This document shows, piece by piece, positions 10,133 through 21,270 of a stretch of 64,000 bases of DNA; position 1 is the stretch's first letter; each line of letters starts with the position of its first letter. The position numbers and the translations under genes are program-made. Location of the stretch: the NCBI GenBank assembly GCA_012064415.1, contig SSNU01000048.1, positions 1 through 64,000 on the forward strand, given 5' to 3'. The notes beneath the pieces are model-generated. The model was not told the origin of the DNA. It saw only the letters and a list, made by a program, of their open reading frames with translations, and made no database searches. Origin of the DNA: Gyrodactylus bullatarudis. Its lineage: Eukaryota; Platyhelminthes; Monogenea; Gyrodactylidea; Gyrodactylidae.

Positions 10133-11070
10133 CTACCAATGAACTTCTTTTCCAAATTCTTTAAAATATAGTTTTCTTTTCGCCTCTTTTTCGAAAAACC
10201 ACATACAGATTTCAAATGATTTCAAAATATGCTCATCTCCGTTTTCGATTTTCGCTACTGCGTTTCTCTGACAATTTTGTAATGCCTCGGGTGTATTTCG
10301 GCAGTTGATGCTATTCCTGCCTTCACACAGGTACAAAACATCATCGGATATGGAGAAGATTTGCGCGTTTGGTTGTAGTTCAAGGGCCTTCAATTCTTCT
10401 GGTTACTTTATATTCGAGTTTAACTTTCTATTTGTAACTCTTTCCAATAATTCTTTGGCTTGTTGGAAAATCTCTTATCAGGACTTTTGATCCTCAGGGT
10501 AAAGACTTGACGATTCGAAAGATTACAGATTCGATGCTTTCACCAGAATTGATTTTCCGCATCAGCACTTCAGGATTGTTAAAAATTGACTAAATGAATT
10601 AAGAAATGTAAGAGTTTTCTAATTATTTATTTAAATTTTGAAACTTACAATCTAAGTGTTTGATTGGAGTAAAAACTGTCATACTTTTGTGCGTGGCGTG
10701 ACTTGAAATTAGCAAAACCAGTTGGAGATCGACTTGATATAATTTAATAATCCCAATTCCTTGTTGAATTTGCCCAGTAGCAACAGTGATTTTTGTTAAA
10801 TCCATCATGAATAGGAACTCATTCGGGACTTGTATTGGGATCTTTTCATCTTCCTTCTGTCATTCGAATATCTGTGCAAAATATCTTGAGTGCATTTTCG
10901 ATGACGACATAATTTGAACCTCTTTCCTGATAATTAGATTTCCACTTGTAAAAGTATGCTTCTGACAAGCCATATTTTGAATGAACAGAACGAAAATCGG
11001 CTCCTTTTGAAATCAAATCAATAAATTCTTCATGCTGTTTAAATGTGTAGAGCTTAGTAGGCGTTGACAC
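10133..11070 (-). pseudogene. ORF1 of the divergent pogo-like element, copy 1
   Basis: By comparison with copy 2 the gene starts where copy 2 has ATG, but here the codon is GTG (11070-11068). A helix-turn-helix follows (TPTKLYTF, then FRSVHSKYGLSEAYFYKWKS) and a decayed CENP-B-like part. Next comes a segment with LTKITVATGQIQQGIGI and LISSHATHKSM ending in TPIKHLD, directly before a donor GTAAGTTT at 10653. The second exon, from about 10594 leftwards, keeps the Phe-Asn-Asn-Pro-Glu start and the SFEICMWFFEKEAKRK region near the end. Stops and frame changes interrupt both exons. The protein's role is unknown; DNA binding is inferred from the helix-turn-helix. Confidence 0.65.
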
Positions 11071-11293
11071 CTTGTTCGAGAGTTTCCAATTCTGCGACAA
11101 TTTAAAGCACACTGTTGTACATCGAATATATGTATGTATATAAATAAAGACGTGCAATTTCCATACGACACCTATTTTAATTGAGCCTGTCAGAATCAAG
11201 TAAGGATGGGCGAATATAAAGAACCAATCAGGATTAAAAAAAACTTTACGCGAATATCTATAATATGTTCGCGTTGCTGACTAAAAGTTAAAT

Positions 11294-12400
11294 ATGCGTC
11301 AGAGAGTTACCATCGCCATTAAATTCCATATTCTAAGGCTTCATTCTGCCAATCACTTCAGCCCTCATATGATTAGTGAATACTTATCTATTAACATACA
11401 TCTGGTCAAGTCTACGATCAAATTTGTTGATCAACTTGCCGAGGTATCTTTATCTAATCGGAAGTATAGCAGCAACTCCAATCTTCAAAGTTCTTAGTTG
11501 ACAATGCGTATCATTAAAGAAGTTCTTTATCTAAGACGCAAATGGATTCCTGTGAGTCCATCAAGAGTGAGGAAAATCGGACGAAAACTAGTACAAGAGC
11601 TAGGCCTAGTTGGCTTTAAATGTTCGTCGACATATTGCAGAACTGTTATTAAGCGTGCAAACTTGAAGTACAAGAAAGTAAAGTTCTCATATATTAATTT
11701 TGAAGTTGAAAGTACTGAAATTTTAGATTTTACTGACATTAATGAATTTAACAATAATCTTCCGAAAATTTTATTTTTCTACACAGAAGACAACATATTT
11801 AACATGGATGAGGTACCCTGGGTCTTAAAAGAAGCTCCTGAAAAAAGTATTTAGGAAATTGGTAAATAAAATCTTCAGGAAGAACTGAGAAGTCCGTCAA
11901 ACAGAACCGAAAAAGGTATAAAGCTGTCCTGATGGTTAATGCTGCTGGAGATAAAAATAAACTCATGATCATAGGTAAAAGTCGTAACCCCAGATGGCTA
12001 CGTAGAAATGAGGGTAAATCGAATTTAAGATCAATTTCGTCATGTCTCTATTGGTTTTTTTAGATCTTCCATTTCAGCATGAGGCTTCAGAAAATGCTTG
12101 GATGACTACTAGCATCATGAAGAAATTGTTGGACGACTTAAACCACCAATTAGTGAATGAAAACAGGGATGCAATATTTTTATGGACGGGGTCTCATTCA
12201 ACAAGACAGCAGTTAGGAACTTCACTAATAACAACCCTTATCTGAACTTCTGTTTCTTCCCTGCTAATTCTACTCCTGTAACTCAGCCAATAGATGTAGG
12301 CGTTGGCCGATCTTGGAAAGCAGGCTACCATAGACAGCTCGAAGAGGGACGCTTCCGAATAACTGACACGATGGAACGCAATTACGAAATGGTTGAATAA
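11294..12400 (+). pseudogene. ORF2, pogo-like DDE transposase, copy 1
   Basis: The start at 11294 (MRQRVTIAIKFHILRLH) is shared with copy 2. After one stop (11495) comes a CENP-B-like helical domain (LYLRRKWIPVSPSRVRKIGR, then LVGFKCSSTYC). The catalytic core follows: first aspartate in NIFNMDEV (about 11797-11820), second in FMDGVSF and third in STPVTQPIDVGVGRSWKAGY, with 35 residues between the last two. Stops, frame changes and an intron-like segment (about 12014-12061) interrupt it. In this copy all three catalytic aspartates are still readable, unlike copy 2. Confidence 0.8.
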
Positions 12401-12499
12401 TTGAGCAGTACTTTCCAATGATGTGTCATGGCTGCTGAGGCTTGCCAAGATGTCTTCAGAATCACAATACAGAATTGTTTCGAGGCGACCAAACTCAAG

Positions 12500-13106
12500 G
12501 AAAAACGGTTAGAAAGATAAGAATCTACTGATGATGATTTCGTATTAGCATTTCACGAGATCAAGACATTTGAAAGACTAAACTTATATTGAAAAGCAAA
12601 TTCTTATCTTCTAGAATAAACAACAGACTAGTCAGCAAGAATAAAAAGACTTGATTATTTTCCAAGTTTCCATTGAGCTACATAATCTATTGTTTTTCTT
12701 GTTTTTGTAAATTCTTTATTTGTCAAAAAGAAGCCCAACTCACCGATGTGTATTGAATTGTGTAAAATAACATACAGATAACACAAGATGCAGGAAAAAA
12801 TTCTGAAAACATGTGTACACTGGACATGAACTAACAAGTTAATTGATCATCCAGCCTTTTCCTATGTCTTAACACTGAATCATTATGTAATACACGTAGA
12901 CATACAAATTTATAATGCAAACAAATTTCAAAAGTTCACGAGTCTATTTTTTTATCCACCACGAAAATTTTGTACCTTGAAAATAAACTCTACTGTCTTT
13001 CTATCATTTAGCTCATTCATCTCATTTTCATTTAGCATTTTTTTTATTTTCTAATAAAAACTTCCATTCTGGAATCTATAATACCGGAACTGTGTATGTA
13101 AAGCTA
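12500..13106. other. AT-rich sequence, partly 3' part of the pogo-like element
   Basis: Only the match of 12855-12960 to the region beyond ORF2 of copy 2 is recognisable. The rest shows no coding signal. Confidence 0.5.
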
Positions 13107-13710
13107 ATTAATATGAAGATGGGAATGTATGCTTTTTACAAAATTCTTAATTTTTTCATCAAGAAATAGAATTTGATCAAGATTTTTTGGAATCTAGATT
13201 GTAGGTTCCAATTTCAGGATCTGAAGAAAAATATCAAATTTTAAGATAGTTATGGCATATTTAAAATCTAGCGATGACGCCGAATTCCCATCTTTTGAAC
13301 TTGAAGTTGATAATTTTTGTTGATTTAAAAGTGAGAGAGATATCAAAAGTTGATTTTTAGGATGACGATTAGACAAAGACACGAAGATGGGTGGATTCTC
13401 AGAATCTGAATTGGCATATTCGATTTCTTTGTCTAATCGTCATCCTAAAAATCAACTTTTGATCTCTCTCTCACTTTTAAATCAACAAAAATTATCAACT
13501 TCTAGTTCAAAAGTTGGAAGTTCGGCACCATCGCTAGATTTTAAATATGCTATTACTATCTTAAAATTTGATTTTTTTCAAATTTTTTTTCTTCAGATCC
13601 TGAAATTGGAACCTACAATCTAGATTCCAAAAAATCTTGATCAAATTCTATTTCTTGATGAAAAAATTAAGAATTTTGTAAAAAGCATAAATTCCCATCT
13701 TCATATTAAT
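13107..13710. repeat. Fold-back repeat with 272/284-bp arms
   Basis: Positions 13107-13378 are the inverted copy of 13427-13710, with small indels and a 48-bp loop. Short open frames on the two arms encode nearly the same peptide in opposite directions, which is simply a consequence of the inverted repeat. No target-site duplication is clear. It is probably a non-autonomous fold-back element. Confidence 0.9.
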
Positions 13711-13998
13711 CAGGTGTAGATTTGAAAAGAATTTCCTACCCTAAGGTTGGATATCTACCTGAAAGTGTCATATATGTAACATGATATATGAGGTTAACTT
13801 GTGAATAAATCTTGTTTTCAAGATTTCAACTATTATCTATTAATTGTGTTGGACCAAAGCCAGTCAGCTACACACAACTCAGCAAAATGGTTAGTGTATA
13901 TCTTAACACCGATGAAAGAAGAAGTCTGCAGTTTTTCCTTATAGGATTCATTGATTTAGTTGATTGAGTCAAGGATAAGAATATAAAAGATCTCAAAA

Positions 13999-14241
13999 TG
14001 GTTGCGTTTGACATTTCTTCAGTCTTTCCTTACTAATATCCCGTTAGAAGAAACGATCAAATACATTTGTGACTTTATAAAAGCAAACAAGGAGAAGTTT
14101 CCAATATCGTTTTATTGGGTTCGCAAACTATTAGAACTATGTTGTAAAAACGTGTTATTTTCCTTCAACAAACAAATTTATTTGAACGATAATATTACCG
14201 AACTACATCAAGAATGTTTTCGTTTGGTTCTAAACTCATAA
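13999..14241 (+). pseudogene. Penelope-like RT, N-proximal fragment
   Basis: The frame includes FLTNIPLEETIKYICDFIK, which corresponds to the Penelope-type RT motif in which Asp..SLFTNIPL is followed by an amphipathic helix. A weakly preserved Val-Ala-Phe-Asp lies just upstream in another frame. The fragment ends at a stop near 14241, well before the catalytic core. It is separated from a possible continuation at 15062 by an oppositely oriented PLE tail. Confidence 0.75.
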
Positions 14242-14289
14242 GGAAGGTTAGAGAAGACAGACGTATATTATAGTGATAAACGTTATATT

Positions 14290-15062
14290 TTGCCGGGTCT
14301 CTTCAGACTCTACCCCGGTAACATTTAAATACTATTACAATGCAAAATATTCTCTGGCTTCCATTAGTCCATTTCGTGATTGTATTTTTAGGCCTCACTA
14401 GGGAGGGGTAAAGAGTTTTCAACGTGAACTCTGCTCACAACTAATAATCTATTTCTGCCTTTTCATAAACTGATCAATTTTCTGCTGACTATTGTCTCTA
14501 CGTCGATTTCTCTTCACTTTTTCACAGCTTTTCTTGTAGGTAATTACAGGTTGGGTCATAATTAGATTATCAACTTCTGTTGATTTCTCGTTAGTTTCAC
14601 TTTTATCCAACTCTGTGACTGTTACTGGGGCTGTACTTGGAACTAGAATTGATTGATTATCGGCTTCAGCCAACTTCTTGTTGTTTTCATTATTGCATCT
14701 AGTTTCCTTTTGTGTAGAGAATAAGGGGGGGAAAGAAAAAGTTGTGGGTTCAAGAATCTTACTTATTTTCTCGATTTGTTTGCGCTTTATGTGAACATCT
14801 CGACCCTTGAATCCCAATTTTCTCGCCAATTCTTTTAGGACGCACAAATCTGGTTTTAACTTGGTGATGAAGAGTCCTTCCACACACCCAAGGTTGGTTT
14901 GTCTCACTTTACTGGATTCATTTGGATTAACTTGATAGAGGATCTTAGAAGCATCGGCGCTGTGTCCTGTTGCTTGGATATGATGTTGGACTGCACTGTT
15001 GTACTTCGATCTTAAGTGTTCTCTCACTCTTTCACCAAGTGTTCTGGTTGTTTGACCAACAA
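14290..15062 (-). pseudogene. Penelope-like element 3' part: GIY-YIG endonuclease and tail
   Basis: On the - strand the piece opens inside a GIY-YIG endonuclease (FVGQTTRTLGERVREHLRS, with the catalytic Arg and downstream His). The helical segment with the Glu needed for metal binding (LGCVEGLFITKLKPDLC) follows, and then a basic, Ser/Thr-rich tail ending at 14449. About 145 nt further on (14306-14299) is a CTGAAGAG...CCGG motif found at the same place in three other PLE ends here. The GIY-YIG N-terminus is cut at 15062, where an oppositely oriented PLE begins. Confidence 0.8.
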
Positions 15063-15980
15063 ATTTATGTTCTAAAGATGGAGTTGCAATTGGAAAGCTA
15101 TTGGAGATACGTAGATGATACTCTAATTTTCATCCATAAGGATAGTGATGAAGATGAATTATCGTCAAAATTTAATTTAGCAAATCAGAATTTAAAATTC
15201 ACGATGGAAAAAGAGACAGATAATGGAATACCGTTTCTAGAAATATATATAAACAGAATGGAGCCATTCACAGTAAAAAGACATTTACAGGCAAATTGAT
15301 GAACTTTAACTCCTTTGCATCGCTAACCTTCAAAATAGGATTAGTCAAATTTTTATTCTCATGAACTAAGAAACTGGTATCAGTACAACTTTGGGAAGAA
15401 AGGAAGGAAACGCTGATTAGAATTTTAATGAGTAATAACTATCCTAGACATTTCATTGTCAATAACATGGAGTCTAGTGGGTCAAACAGAACCGACGAAG
15501 AAGAAGTCCCGCCGGTATATCTGAGAGTACCTTTTAAAGGAGATAACCATGGATCGAAGTTAAAACAAAAAGTGAACCATTTAATCCAAAATATTTGCCC
15601 GAATAAACGAGCCAGATACATCTTCGAAACAGATAGAATGTTTTCGAATGAATTGAATGATCTTTTAGATTATAACAAATCGTTTTTCGTAGTATAAAAA
15701 TTTAAATTTCCTTGAAAAGCAGAATACATTGTACATACAACGAGAAGATTAGAGGACAGAGTAGAAAAGCACCTCTATACAGGAAACACAGCGGTGAGAG
15801 ATCATGTCAAGGTATGTGACAAAAAAGCTTCCCCATCAAGATTGTACATCCTTTATAGACAAAATGGGAAGAAAGTCAATGCTTTGAAGATGACTGAAAC
15901 CTTCTACATTAAAAAAACCCATTATTTTTAAACAGATGAAAATAATCTAACCATTGGGTCTAAACTGTCCTAATGTTAAT
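15062..15980 (+). pseudogene. Penelope-like RT C-terminal part and GIY-YIG remnant
   Basis: The first frame (15076-15299) holds the RT catalytic box in WRYVDDTLIFI and the downstream LKFTMEKETDNGIPFLEI, the hallmark of PLE RTs. After a stop the thumb region follows at 15428-15696 (LRVPFKGDNHGSKLKQKV). A decayed endonuclease portion (TTRRLEDRVEKHLY, AVRDHVKVC) continues to about 15980. It may once have been continuous with 13999-14241. If so, the - strand PLE tail at 14290-15062 interrupts it. Confidence 0.75.
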
Positions 15981-16369
15981 AGAATTTCAAACCAATTACA
16001 GACGAGCAGCAAACCTGGAAAATCCAGAAAGAGAAATAGGAACTCAAATAAGGTATCTGGCATTAACAAAATATTTTAGCCAATAGAACCTTTGCCAGAT
16101 GATAACTAAGATTATATTAAACCAATTTTTTTCTTATGACTGTATTATCATTATGATGAACATTAGTTTGAAAAAGATGTATATCATGTATATATGAAAC
16201 TTTCATGTACATATCCCACCTTAGGGAATACTTTTCTCTTTCACACATAAACTCCCTGTTTGACAATGTGTCACATTGATGTCCCCCGCCCATAACCAAA
16301 ATAAGAAGGTCATTCAGATTTTATCATATTTTTCTTTGTATTTTTACTATATATTTTGCATGTAAGAGG

Positions 16370-16395
16370 CTGATGAGTATGCCTGAAATATAACG
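16370..16395 (+). ncRNA. Hammerhead-like core motif
   Basis: CTGATGAG at 16370-16377 is followed after seven bases by GAAATA (16385). The two conserved halves of a hammerhead core (CUGANGA and GAAA) are present with a very short middle stem that pairs poorly. The same string with one base change lies at 20428-20453 and, inverted, at 32289-32282, each beside PLE sequence. Activity is unproven and this copy lacks a clear cleavage triplet. Confidence 0.4.
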
Positions 16396-16499
16396 CTTAT
16401 TCCTCACTTTTCGGCATCCTTTTTTCATCAATAAAATATTTGTCTTTCTTAAGATTCCTGATTTCCGCGAATATGTTTTCATTTTGCTGACTAATGTCT

Positions 16500-17300
16500 T
16501 GCATTTTGTAGGTAGAAAACAAAAAGAGATTCCGGGTGAATTTGAGCTCACTCTCTCTTCGTCGGATCTCATAAGACACTACACCGGCATGTGTATTTAT
16601 ACAAAAATTATTCAATGAAATGCGAAAAGTTTCTTTGGACCCCTTGGATATAGATATATAGATATTCGACTCCTCCCTTTTGAATTTTGTTGATTGGGTG
16701 AATCCGAAACACATCTTTTCCGGCCGGAGTTACCACAAAGAAAGTTCATCAAAAAGAAGTTACCGCGAGACCTGCCAATTCAATGACGCCATCGGAAGAA
16801 ATATCTCTGACCGCAGGTGACTCCAGAACAATATTTAGCTCAACGCAGAAAGAAGGTAGTACGGAGGGAGACTCAACATTCGTGCCAATCAACACAATAT
16901 GAGAAGAGGTACTTCTCGCAGCCCACAGTGCCAAGAGGAGTGGGAGAGACCGTAAGTGATGTAGTCCTTCGAAATCACCCAATCAACAAAATTCTAAAGG
17001 GAAGAGTCGAATATCTATATCCAAGGGGTCCGAAGAAATAGAATCATTTTTCCAAATAAGATAGAAAGGTGTAACACTAACAGTCAGAAGTCTGCTCAAC
17101 TATCCTCTCCACCCTCCATCTGGTTACAAATCAATGCTCTGATTGGTCCAAACGAACTTTTCGCATTTCATTGAATAATTTTTGTATAAATAAATAAATA
17201 TAAATATACATGCCGGTGTAGTGTCTTATGAGATCCGACGAAGAGAGAGTGAGCTCAAATTCACCCAGAATCTCTTTTTGTTTTCTACCTACAAAATGAT
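16500..17300. repeat. Nested inverted repeats
   Basis: Segment 16517-16633 reappears inverted at about 17150-17280, and segment 16631-16705 reappears inverted at about 16975-17040. A short open frame between them (16817-17041) has no recognisable domain. Each outer arm carries a string close to CTTATGAGATCCGACGAAG, related to the PLE-end motif. This is probably two facing PLE ends, not a gene. Confidence 0.8.
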
Positions 17301-17817
17301 AATAATTGCCTTCACTTGCTGATTGTTCAACAATGATGTGTTTCATGAATGAAATGAGAAGATGTCAGAACACTTCTAATATATGAGTAACTCATCAGTT
17401 TGATACATGTTATATGAGTTCTGGTTTTCCAAAAAAGAGTGTATGGCTTATTTGTCCAAATTTACGGTTTTCCTCAATTGGTTTCTAACTTTTATCTAGT
17501 AATAATACTCACCAGTAATTATAACGATAGAAATTTTGATTGCATTAATAGAGATAAAATCCATGCTCTGTATTAATAAGAGCTACGTCTATCAAGTATT
17601 CAATCACGGGATTTCAATATATAGACCCATAAATGTAACATATTACAGCTAATCTGATATTATATTCGTAATTTTCCTCATTGTGATTATTCGAAGTATA
17701 AATCTGATCGTATATTATAGCTTTTTGATATTGAATTCATATCTCGGAACAGTTAAACAGTTATGATAAATAATTTTGAACCAAGTAGTTCTTCATGGAG
17801 CTGTTCGGCATAGATTA

Positions 17818-17915
17818 ACTATAACGTTGTTCGCTTGCTGCCGGACTATGTTGTATAATAGCCAATACAAGCCAGAATACAACATAGTCAGGCAGCAAGC
17901 GAACAACGTTATAGT
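17818..17915. repeat. Hairpin with 38-bp arms
   Basis: Positions 17818-17855 pair with 17878-17915 with one mismatch around a 22-base loop. The 15-base string cagttatgataaata occurs at 17758-17772 and directly after the right arm at 17916-17930. On the left it is separated from the arm by 45 bp, so it is not a simple target-site duplication. Confidence 0.9.
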
Positions 17916-17939
17916 CAGTTATGATAAATATTTTGTTAG

Positions 17940-18371
17940 TCAATCAATTATTCGTTATTAATCGAAAATAATCATTCGAAATAATCAATATGAGAATTCT
18001 TAAAACTAAAAGTCATAGTGTTGAAGATAAAACCGGTGAAAATACAAATATTAGAAATATGAAACATGAACCTGTCATATAATTTCTCATAAAAATAAAA
18101 AGCGGCAAATATTAAAATAAATGAGAGAGAAAGAAATAACCTATCGATCTAGCTAAATTGAATTTAAAGTTGTTTGTGTGGTTAACCTTACTTTGACCCT
18201 TAGCCCCAAAAAGAATGTAACATATTTACTTTTCTTTAAGGGATTTGGACTAAAATGCCAAGTGAGCTTATGAAAAATTGGTTGCATGTTCATGCAATAA
18301 ATTGGAGACTGTCAAATTTGAGCTTAATAATAACTATATTGCTAAATTATGTAAATATTTTCTTTCTATAG
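17940..18371 (+). other. Presumed intron or spacer upstream of the first A exon
   Basis: No repeat or coding signal that I can support. The end (pyrimidine-rich stretch ctttctatag) is a good splice acceptor for the exon at 18372. Confidence 0.4.
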
Positions 18372-18611
18372 AGATAAAAATTACTGTTAAAAATAATCGA
18401 GAACTTATTCTCACTGATTTCATTCTCATTTTACCAAATAAGAAATTAGAACTTGATTTAAAAAGTGCTAAAATCTTAAGGAACAAGTTGAACGGAAATA
18501 TCACAATATTGAACGTTCTTAATGTTTCTGATAACATTCGTAATACACTTGAGATACAATTTCTAGGAATGGAGTATTTTAATATTCTAGAGAGATTTGA
18601 AAACATATTAA
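18372..18611 (+). CDS. Exon encoding module A (copy 1) of a putative modular host gene
   Basis: An 80-codon exon, open throughout, bounded by a strong acceptor (tttctttctatag) and donor GTGAGT, both in phase 1. The peptide alternates charged and aliphatic residues in short strands (IKITVKNNRELILTDFILIL) and ends in a helix-like tail, YFNILERFENIL. The tail resembles FERLESLF at 37 kb and MDKLEKNL at 58.7 kb. A 25-nt intron separates it from the module B exon at 18637. The fold is unknown; a small beta-rich domain with a C-terminal helix is inferred. Transcription is not shown by sequence alone. Confidence 0.6.
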
Positions 18612-18636
18612 GTGAGTTTTGATTAAATAATTTAAG

Positions 18637-18888
18637 CCAATGTAATAAAGAGAAGAAAGTTTCTTTCGTATGAATGCAAAGAAAATAAGGTATTATCAAT
18701 CATAGATGAAAGTATATATACAAAAGAATTTTTCATTGGAAAGCAGGACGATAAATGCATTGATCAAATTCGACTAACAGACATGACAAGAAAGATTAAA
18801 GGAAATATTCACATCTATTCAAATATAATTTTTGATTCCGATCCTGTCACATGCTTTTATATGATGAAAGAATATAGGTCAGAATTTT
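18637..18888 (+). CDS. Exon encoding module B (copy 1)
   Basis: An 84-codon exon in phase 1 at both ends: acceptor ttaag after a 25-nt intron, donor GTAAGTC at 18889. The characteristic strand of module B, KVLSIIDES, lies about 20 residues in. Equivalent strings are KIFSIVES at 37.6 kb, KIISVIDDF at 52.4 kb and NVISLVDGV at 63.6 kb. The remainder is mixed hydrophobic and charged (IKGNIHIYSNIIFDSD) and ends near YRSEF. It has no signal peptide, membrane segment or known motif. The next exon lies across a long intron filled with a PLE, two MITEs and a Ginger-like element. Confidence 0.6.
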
Positions 18889-19543
18889 GTAAGTCTTATA
18901 GATGAATTTTGAACTTATTGAGTATAAGATTAACAATGATGAATATTAGGTCCGAGTATTCGTGGATTACATTAACTGAAGATGATTGAGCTACACAACT
19001 TAATAAAAACTTAAAGTATGAGAAAAACAGCGAATATTGAATGATTAACATCATTTGATTCAATAAAAGAAATTAACCTACTCGAAACGAAATGCATAAA
19101 ATGCTATATCTTGTCTACTCGTCAACTCTGAAGAATTTATAAAGAATTTTTTCACTCTCTATATAAAGAAATTTTCATTAATGAACGGAAAATTAATCCT
19201 AATCACTTCTCATGATCTAATCAATGATTAATCGAATAAAGAAAGAAGATGATGACAGTTATTTCATGAATAAGGCCTTTATTTCGGGCCTACTAATCAG
19301 TGTGATACATGCCATATAAGTACAAATTGCAAAACATTAAATCAGATAATCATTGGCTCATAGCTCTTTTAACTTTGGGTGGCCAATCCCTCTTTTCAGG
19401 GTGGACCAATTATTTTTTATATTTCATATAACGAGAGAATATGATAATTATAATTAGAAATTACAGTTATGAGAAAGTTGATAAAATGTTAATAGTAGGT
19501 TACATAGAAAATTGATTTAATTAACACTTGACTGTGTGAGGGG

Positions 19544-20400
19544 CTAGAAATCTGTAATTTGTCTATCCACTTCCAATTCTACTCTCATTCTTTTCCTTGA
19601 GGAGGGTTGGGAAGAAGATTGAACTTTCGGCTTTACACTTGGGAGATTAAAAGGTTTAATATGGTGTTTTTGGACGCAAAGATTTGGTTTCTCTGAATTG
19701 ATTAGATATGCTTTAACGCCTTTCAACATGCTAACGTTGTTTCCATTGGATTTGTAGATGATTTCGAATTTTTTGTGCAAAACGTTGGCTTTACATGTAG
19801 ATAGGTGATCTCTTACAGCAGTTTGACCTTTGTGAAGATGCTCTTCTATTTTGTCCTCTAGTCGTCTAGTTGTGTGTCTTATGTAAACTGCCTCACACGG
19901 TTTAGTTTAGAATGCGTCCTGTGAAGGTGTATATAGATCTCTCTAGTGTACCATCATCTTTTCTCGAAACCATTACATCTAGGAAGGGAATTTTGCCGTT
20001 ATTCTCTTTTTCCATCGTAAACTTGATTTGCGGATGAGCTTGGTTGAATTCTGATAATATATCATTAAAATTTGTATTGTTATCTATTATGATGAATGTG
20101 TCATCCATATAACGATAACAATTATTAAACTTCAACTTGAGTGTTGATCTCTCTAGTTTTGCAAGAAAAATATCTCCCAAAAGCGGACCAAGTGGGGTTC
20201 CCATTGCGACACCATCTTTTTGTACATACATGATTCCATTGAAACTAAATACTACATTTTTGCATCATAGAAAAAGTAACTTCTTGTCCAACTGAATTGA
20301 ATTTCGACTGGTTGTTTCTTACATAATGTTTGACAAATTGAATTGTTTCTTCCAAAGGTACATTGTAAATAGCCACACCATAGCGATTTAATGTTTCGCA
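19544..20400 (-). pseudogene. Penelope-like RT/endonuclease, internally deleted
   Basis: From right to left on the - strand: a decayed start with YNVPLEETIQFVKHYV, then the catalytic frame (20231-19905). That frame contains GVAMGTPLGPLLGDIFLAKL, the RT box in CYRYMDDTFIII, and the FTMEKENNGKIPFLDV segment. The RT thumb is missing: the frame ends and, within a few codons, a GIY-YIG piece (YIRHTTRRLEDKIEEHLHKG) begins, followed by its C-terminal part to 19544. An internal deletion of a few hundred bases therefore joined RT to endonuclease out of frame. Confidence 0.85.
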
Positions 20401-20427
20401 ATTTGTACTTATATGGCATGTATCACA

Positions 20428-20453
20428 CTGATGAGTATTCCTGAAATAAAGTC
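20428..20453 (+). ncRNA. Hammerhead-like core motif at PLE end
   Basis: CTGATGAG (20428-20435), then seven bases, then GAAA (20443-20446), then TAAAGTC ending at 20453. The last part can be read as a two-base-pair stem III (A-U and U-G around AAA) followed by the GUC cleavage triplet, as in the minimal hammerheads described in PLEs. The middle stem pairs poorly, so activity is doubtful. Confidence 0.45.
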
Positions 20454-20509
20454 CTTATTTGTGAAATAACTGGCATCATCTTCTTTCTTTATTCAATATG
20501 ACTTCGGTG

Positions 20510-21115
20510 ACTCAGCTTAAAACCGATGTTCGTAGACATCTCATAGAACAATTATTTATCATTATTTTATATTAATAAGCTAGTGTAAAATTCTAATGAG
20601 ATTCTGTGAAATGAATGGTTTTAAATCCACAAAAAATATATATTTCTACAGTTGAAGATCCTATTTTTGAGGATATTTTAAAATAGGCTAATTAATATGT
20701 CTGAAATAAAATTACTTGTGTGAAACTATATATGTTTTAGCCGATTTTTGCCACACAGGTTTGGTTTAAAGTGATTGATGAAGAAATCCCCCTCCACCCA
20801 CAAATCTGTGCTCTCAACCTCCATCTTCATACGAAAGTGAGATTTTATGTCCATGTTCTTCAGTGAAACGATAATTATGGTGATACATGGTCAGTTTTTT
20901 TTTGAAATTTCTTGTTGCTAATACAAGAATAACATGTATTAAATATACGTTGAAGCCGTGAGATATAAAAAACTACAATATCTAAGAGTTTTTAAATTGT
21001 GAACGGTATCTTTATTCGTTTTCAATTTCAATGAGAAGTAGCATTTTGACTTGTATAGATTAATCAGTTATTGCAAATATTTTAGTATCAATAGAAAGAT
21101 AATATAATTCTCTAT
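20510..21115. other. Spacer without recognised features
   Basis: AT-rich sequence with no coding signal, repeat or splice-bracketed frame that I can support. Confidence 0.4.
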
Positions 21116-21119
21116 CGAA

Positions 21120-21266
21120 TTACATGGAATGAAATAAATTTTATTGAAGTTCTGTTTTGCAATTATCATTTTCATATAAAAATAGTTTTGATGTACATAA
21201 ACTACAATGATAAGTTGAAGAAAATTAGAAAAGAAGAAAAAAATATATATATGAGTGTACAATAAT
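21120..21266 (+). repeat. Dispersed repeat, member 1
   Basis: This segment (around tttcatataaaaatag and gtgtacaataat) recurs at about 32020-32180 in the same direction and, partly, at 29130-29235 inverted. It has an adenine-rich end. It is probably a retroposon 3' end or a SINE; no pol III boxes are visible. A piggyBac-type MITE begins immediately after it. Confidence 0.7.
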
Positions 21267-21270
21267 TTAA

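Larger units (their letters stand above)
10123..12960. mobile_element. pogo-like element with two divergent genes, copy 1
   Basis: Two genes diverge from a short intergenic region (11071-11293): ORF1 on the - strand and a DDE transposase (ORF2) on the + strand. The same arrangement recurs at 41.7-44.0 kb. Sequence just past ORF2 (12855-12960, with cacgtagacatacaaat) also matches 44390-44480, so the element extends at least that far on the right. Its left end is disturbed by the LTR relic at 9401-10115. I cannot see terminal inverted repeats by eye in this copy. Both genes are decayed. Confidence 0.7.
19236..20505 (-). mobile_element. Penelope-like element with inverted terminal repeats
   Basis: About 105 bp at the left (19236-19345) is the inverted copy of about 105 bp at the right (20390-20505), both containing aaagaaagaagatgatg and cagtgtgatacatgcc. 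The interior codes on the - strand for PLE RT and endonuclease pieces. A hammerhead-like core, CTGATGAG...GAAATAAAGTC, lies at 20428-20453, and its mirror version lies near 19281-19309 with changes. Inverted flanking of a PLE by part of its own pseudo-LTR is known for this class. Confidence 0.75.

Noticed and set aside
13194..13623. Two nearly identical short peptides on opposite strands
   Set aside because: They are the two arms of a fold-back repeat read in opposite directions.
16817..17041. 74-codon frame between inverted repeats
   Set aside because: No domain and no splice context; enclosed by two facing PLE-end-like repeats.
18278..18371. Upstream extension of the first A exon
   Set aside because: The frame is open, but a strong acceptor at 18371 gives phase 1 and the usual 80-codon length, so the extension is judged intronic.
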